A stretch of 8,339 nucleotides of DNA, taken from positions 1-8,339 of the forward strand of contig CANHPI010000101.1 of assembly GCA_947462425.1 (NCBI GenBank), given 5' to 3'. Of this stretch, positions 7,528 through 8,339 are shown in pieces. The DNA is from Bacteroidota bacterium. GTDB lineage: Bacteria; Bacteroidota; Bacteroidia; B-17B0; B-17BO. The translations under genes were made by a program, and so were the position numbers. Every line of letters begins with the position of its first letter. Position 1 is the stretch's first letter. Below the pieces are notes generated by a model. The model searched no databases. It was not told where the DNA came from and saw nothing but the letters and a program-made list of their open reading frames with translations.

Positions 7528-7574
7528 AGCGCTAATTTAAGGATTTTAATGGAAATGTAGCGTAAATTAATGCT
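7528..7574. repeat. Inverted repeat upstream of sucA
   Basis: AGCGCTAATTTA (7528-7539) matches the reverse complement of TAAATTAATGCT (7563-7574) at 10 of 12 positions, with 23 bp between. The arms flank the best -7-like element for sucA (7552-7559). This geometry would suit a dimeric regulator, but the match is imperfect and AT-rich. Confidence 0.3.
7552..7559 (-). promoter_or_regulatory. Possible -7 element for sucA (TACATTTC)
   Basis: The minus strand reads TACATTTC, one base off the TAnnTTTG consensus at the last position. It would give a leader of about 40 nt. No clear TTG box is found at the right spacing. It is the best candidate I see upstream of the operon, so confidence is low. Confidence 0.3.
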
Positions 7575-7674
7575 GCTATACACTATTTTAGTACATTTAT
7601 TTATACAGATGGTTTTTTATCTTAAAACAATTCGTTAACCTTTATTAAATACTTAGAATTTGAGGTATTTTGTA

Positions 7675-7682
7675 TATTTTTG
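7675..7682 (+). promoter_or_regulatory. Bacteroidota -7 promoter element (TATTTTTG) for the SPOR-domain gene
   Basis: TATTTTTG is an exact TAnnTTTG match and ends 4 bp before the GTG start at 7687. A start about five bases downstream of the box would fall on or next to the start codon. This also argues against the upstream TTG at 7660, which would place the promoter inside the coding region. Confidence 0.55.
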
Positions 7683-7686
7683 TGCT

Positions 7687-8088
7687 GTGAAAAACATCTT
7701 ATTTTTAATACTCATTTTCGTTTTGCGGCCAATCTTGTTTTCGCAAGAAAACCCAAACAGTAATACCATTCAAACTTCATTAAAAGTTCGTTCTCTACAA
7801 GAAAAAAAAGAAGAATACCATAAGCGGACTAATGGCGAAAGTGACGGATACCGGGTAAAAATTCATTTTAGCGCAGATAAAACAAAAGCTAGAGAAGTTC
7901 AGTCAAAGTTTTCGATGAAGTATAGTGATGTCTCAACATACGAAGAATATCAACAACCAAATTTTGTAATAATAGTTGGCGATTTTAAAACAAAATTAGA
8001 GGCTTACGAATTACTAAAAAAAATCAAAGAGGATTATCCTTATGCTTTTATTGTTAAAAGTAAAGTTAGGCCAATGAAAATTAATTAA
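7687..8088 (+). CDS. Exported SPOR-domain protein
   Basis: The protein has 133 residues from the GTG at 7687. A TTG nine codons upstream (7660) is open but would add RYFVYFCAV ahead of a good signal peptide and would include the -7 box. Residues 1-20 (MKNILFLILIFVLRPILFSQ) form an N-terminal hydrophobic export signal with no lipobox cysteine, so a periplasmic or anchored protein is expected. Residues about 28-50 are charged and probably helical or coiled. Residues about 54-127 match a SPOR domain: GYRVKIHF, an alpha helix with KAREVQSKF, then NFVIIVGDFKTKLEAYELLKKI and a final strand AFIVKSKV. SPOR domains bind glycan strands of peptidoglycan lacking stem peptides, often at division sites. 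The gene is divergent from sucA, and no functional link between them is apparent. Confidence 0.85.
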   Translation: MKNILFLILIFVLRPILFSQENPNSNTIQTSLKVRSLQEKKEEYHKRTNGESDGYRVKIHFSADKTKAREVQSKFSMKYSDVSTYEEYQQPNFVIIVGDFKTKLEAYELLKKIKEDYPYAFIVKSKVRPMKIN

Positions 8089-8094
8089 TATATT

Positions 8095-8124
8095 AAATAG
8101 TCATGTTTAATTGAACACAAACAC
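8095..8124. repeat. Diverged copy 1 of the fixed-flank 30-bp repeat
   Basis: The copy is AAATAGTCATGT, nine different bases, then CACAAACAC. It aligns without gaps to copies at 8168-8197 and 8257-8286, with 20 of 30 identities to each. Nine of the ten differences are in the centre. Its own centre is a near-palindrome, TGTTTAATTGAACA (8104-8117). It starts 6 bp after the SPOR gene stop. Confidence 0.55.
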
Positions 8125-8125
8125 T

Positions 8126-8143
8126 TCCTGATAGTTATCGGGA
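8126..8143. repeat. Short palindrome TCCTGATAGTTATCGGGA
   Basis: The two halves pair over 8 bp (TCCTGATA with TATCGGGA, one T:G), leaving GT in the middle. It resembles the dispersed TCCCGATA/TATCGGGA palindromes I remember from other Bacteroidota genomes. It is not followed by a T tract, so it is not a normal terminator. Confidence 0.45.
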
Positions 8144-8200
8144 TAAAAACAATAATTAAAACATATGAAATAGCCATGTGCCGAAACGCACAAACACCAA
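8143..8200. repeat. Copy 2 of the intergenic direct repeat
   Basis: Positions 8161-8200 match 8250-8289 at 37 of 40 bases. Similarity continues to the left through ATAAAAACAATAA (8143-8155 versus about 8230-8243). Inside is a small hairpin, TGTGC (8177-8181) with GCACA (8188-8192) around loop CGAAAC. Confidence 0.8.
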
Positions 8201-8229
8201 TGAAGATAAATGGCGTATACTATATGACA

Positions 8230-8289
8230 ATAAAAAACAATAAATATCTACATATGAAATAGCCATGTGCCTGAACGCACAAACACAAA
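8230..8289. repeat. Copy 3 of the intergenic direct repeat
   Basis: This is the partner of copy 2, offset by 89 bp in the best-matched part. The hairpin arms TGTGC and GCACA are unchanged, while the loop differs (CTGAAC instead of CGAAAC). Conserved arms with a changed loop hint that the hairpin matters, though two copies give little statistical power. Confidence 0.8.
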
Positions 8290-8309
8290 TTATTAAACTG
8301 GCTAAACCA

Positions 8310-8328
8310 TCCCGAATCAAGTTCGGGA
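8310..8328. repeat. Short palindrome TCCCGAA-TCAAG-TTCGGGA (REP-like)
   Basis: TCCCGAA (8310-8316) and TTCGGGA (8322-8328) pair perfectly over 7 bp around a 5-nt loop TCAAG, followed by CAAGTTATGAC at the window edge. I recall similar TTCGGGA or TTCAGGA palindromes with an AACTTG-type loop as dispersed repeats in Bacteroidota intergenic DNA. That link is from memory and untested here. Confidence 0.5.
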
Positions 8329-8339
8329 CAAGTTATGAC

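Noticed and set aside
8200..8262. Short open frame of 20 codons between repeat copies 2 and 3, from the ATG at 8200 to a TAG in copy 3
   Set aside because: It is too short and has low-complexity composition, no promoter or ribosome-binding signal, and its end is simply part of the repeat.
8161..8289. CRISPR array from the repeats at the right end
   Set aside because: There are only two well-matched copies plus one diverged copy, with unequal spacing (73 and 89 bp), AT-rich low-complexity spacers, and no cas genes in the window.

Overview
The window looks like chromosomal DNA of a member of the Bacteroidota. The evidence is low GC content, perfect TAnnTTTG -7 promoter elements, a lack of obvious Shine-Dalgarno sequences, a secreted protein with a C-terminal type IX secretion (T9SS) sorting domain, and a SPOR protein of the kind common in Flavobacteriia-like genomes. 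The order within the phylum cannot be fixed from this stretch alone.

Left part (1-1788). A divergent pair starts at a 50-bp palindrome-rich spacer. On the minus strand is the N-terminus of a family 9 glycosyltransferase (LPS heptosyltransferase type), cut by the window edge. On the plus strand is a complete TatD-family metal-dependent hydrolase. Its stop overlaps, by 11 bp, the TTG start of a UbiA-like multi-pass membrane protein that keeps the second Asp-rich motif of prenyltransferases but not the first.

Middle (1789-3470). A minus-strand gene encodes a secreted, cysteine-rich protein with PKD/Ig-like repeats and a T9SS type A sorting domain. Its terminator (hairpin plus T8 tail) lies between it and the convergent UbiA-like gene. 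Its promoter region has a near-perfect -7 box and a 12-bp-arm dyad.

Right-centre (3411-7507). A minus-strand sucA-sucB operon encodes the E1 and E2 subunits of the 2-oxoglutarate dehydrogenase complex (TCA cycle: 2-oxoglutarate to succinyl-CoA). All catalytic motifs are intact and a strong intrinsic terminator follows sucB. No lpd (E3) gene is present, so E3 must be encoded elsewhere. The 63-bp gap between the two genes holds five imperfect heptanucleotide repeats.

Right end (7508-8339). Divergent from sucA is a small exported SPOR-domain protein whose -7 box sits only 4 bp before its GTG start, so its mRNA may be leaderless. The last 251 bp has no gene but is dense in repeats: three copies of a 30-bp element with fixed flanks and a variable core, and two palindromes resembling dispersed repeats of Bacteroidota genomes.

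Most of the window is ordinary housekeeping content. I see no defence system, mobile element, CRISPR array, tRNA or rRNA. The least explained part is the repeat cluster at 8090-8339, which may continue past the window edge.
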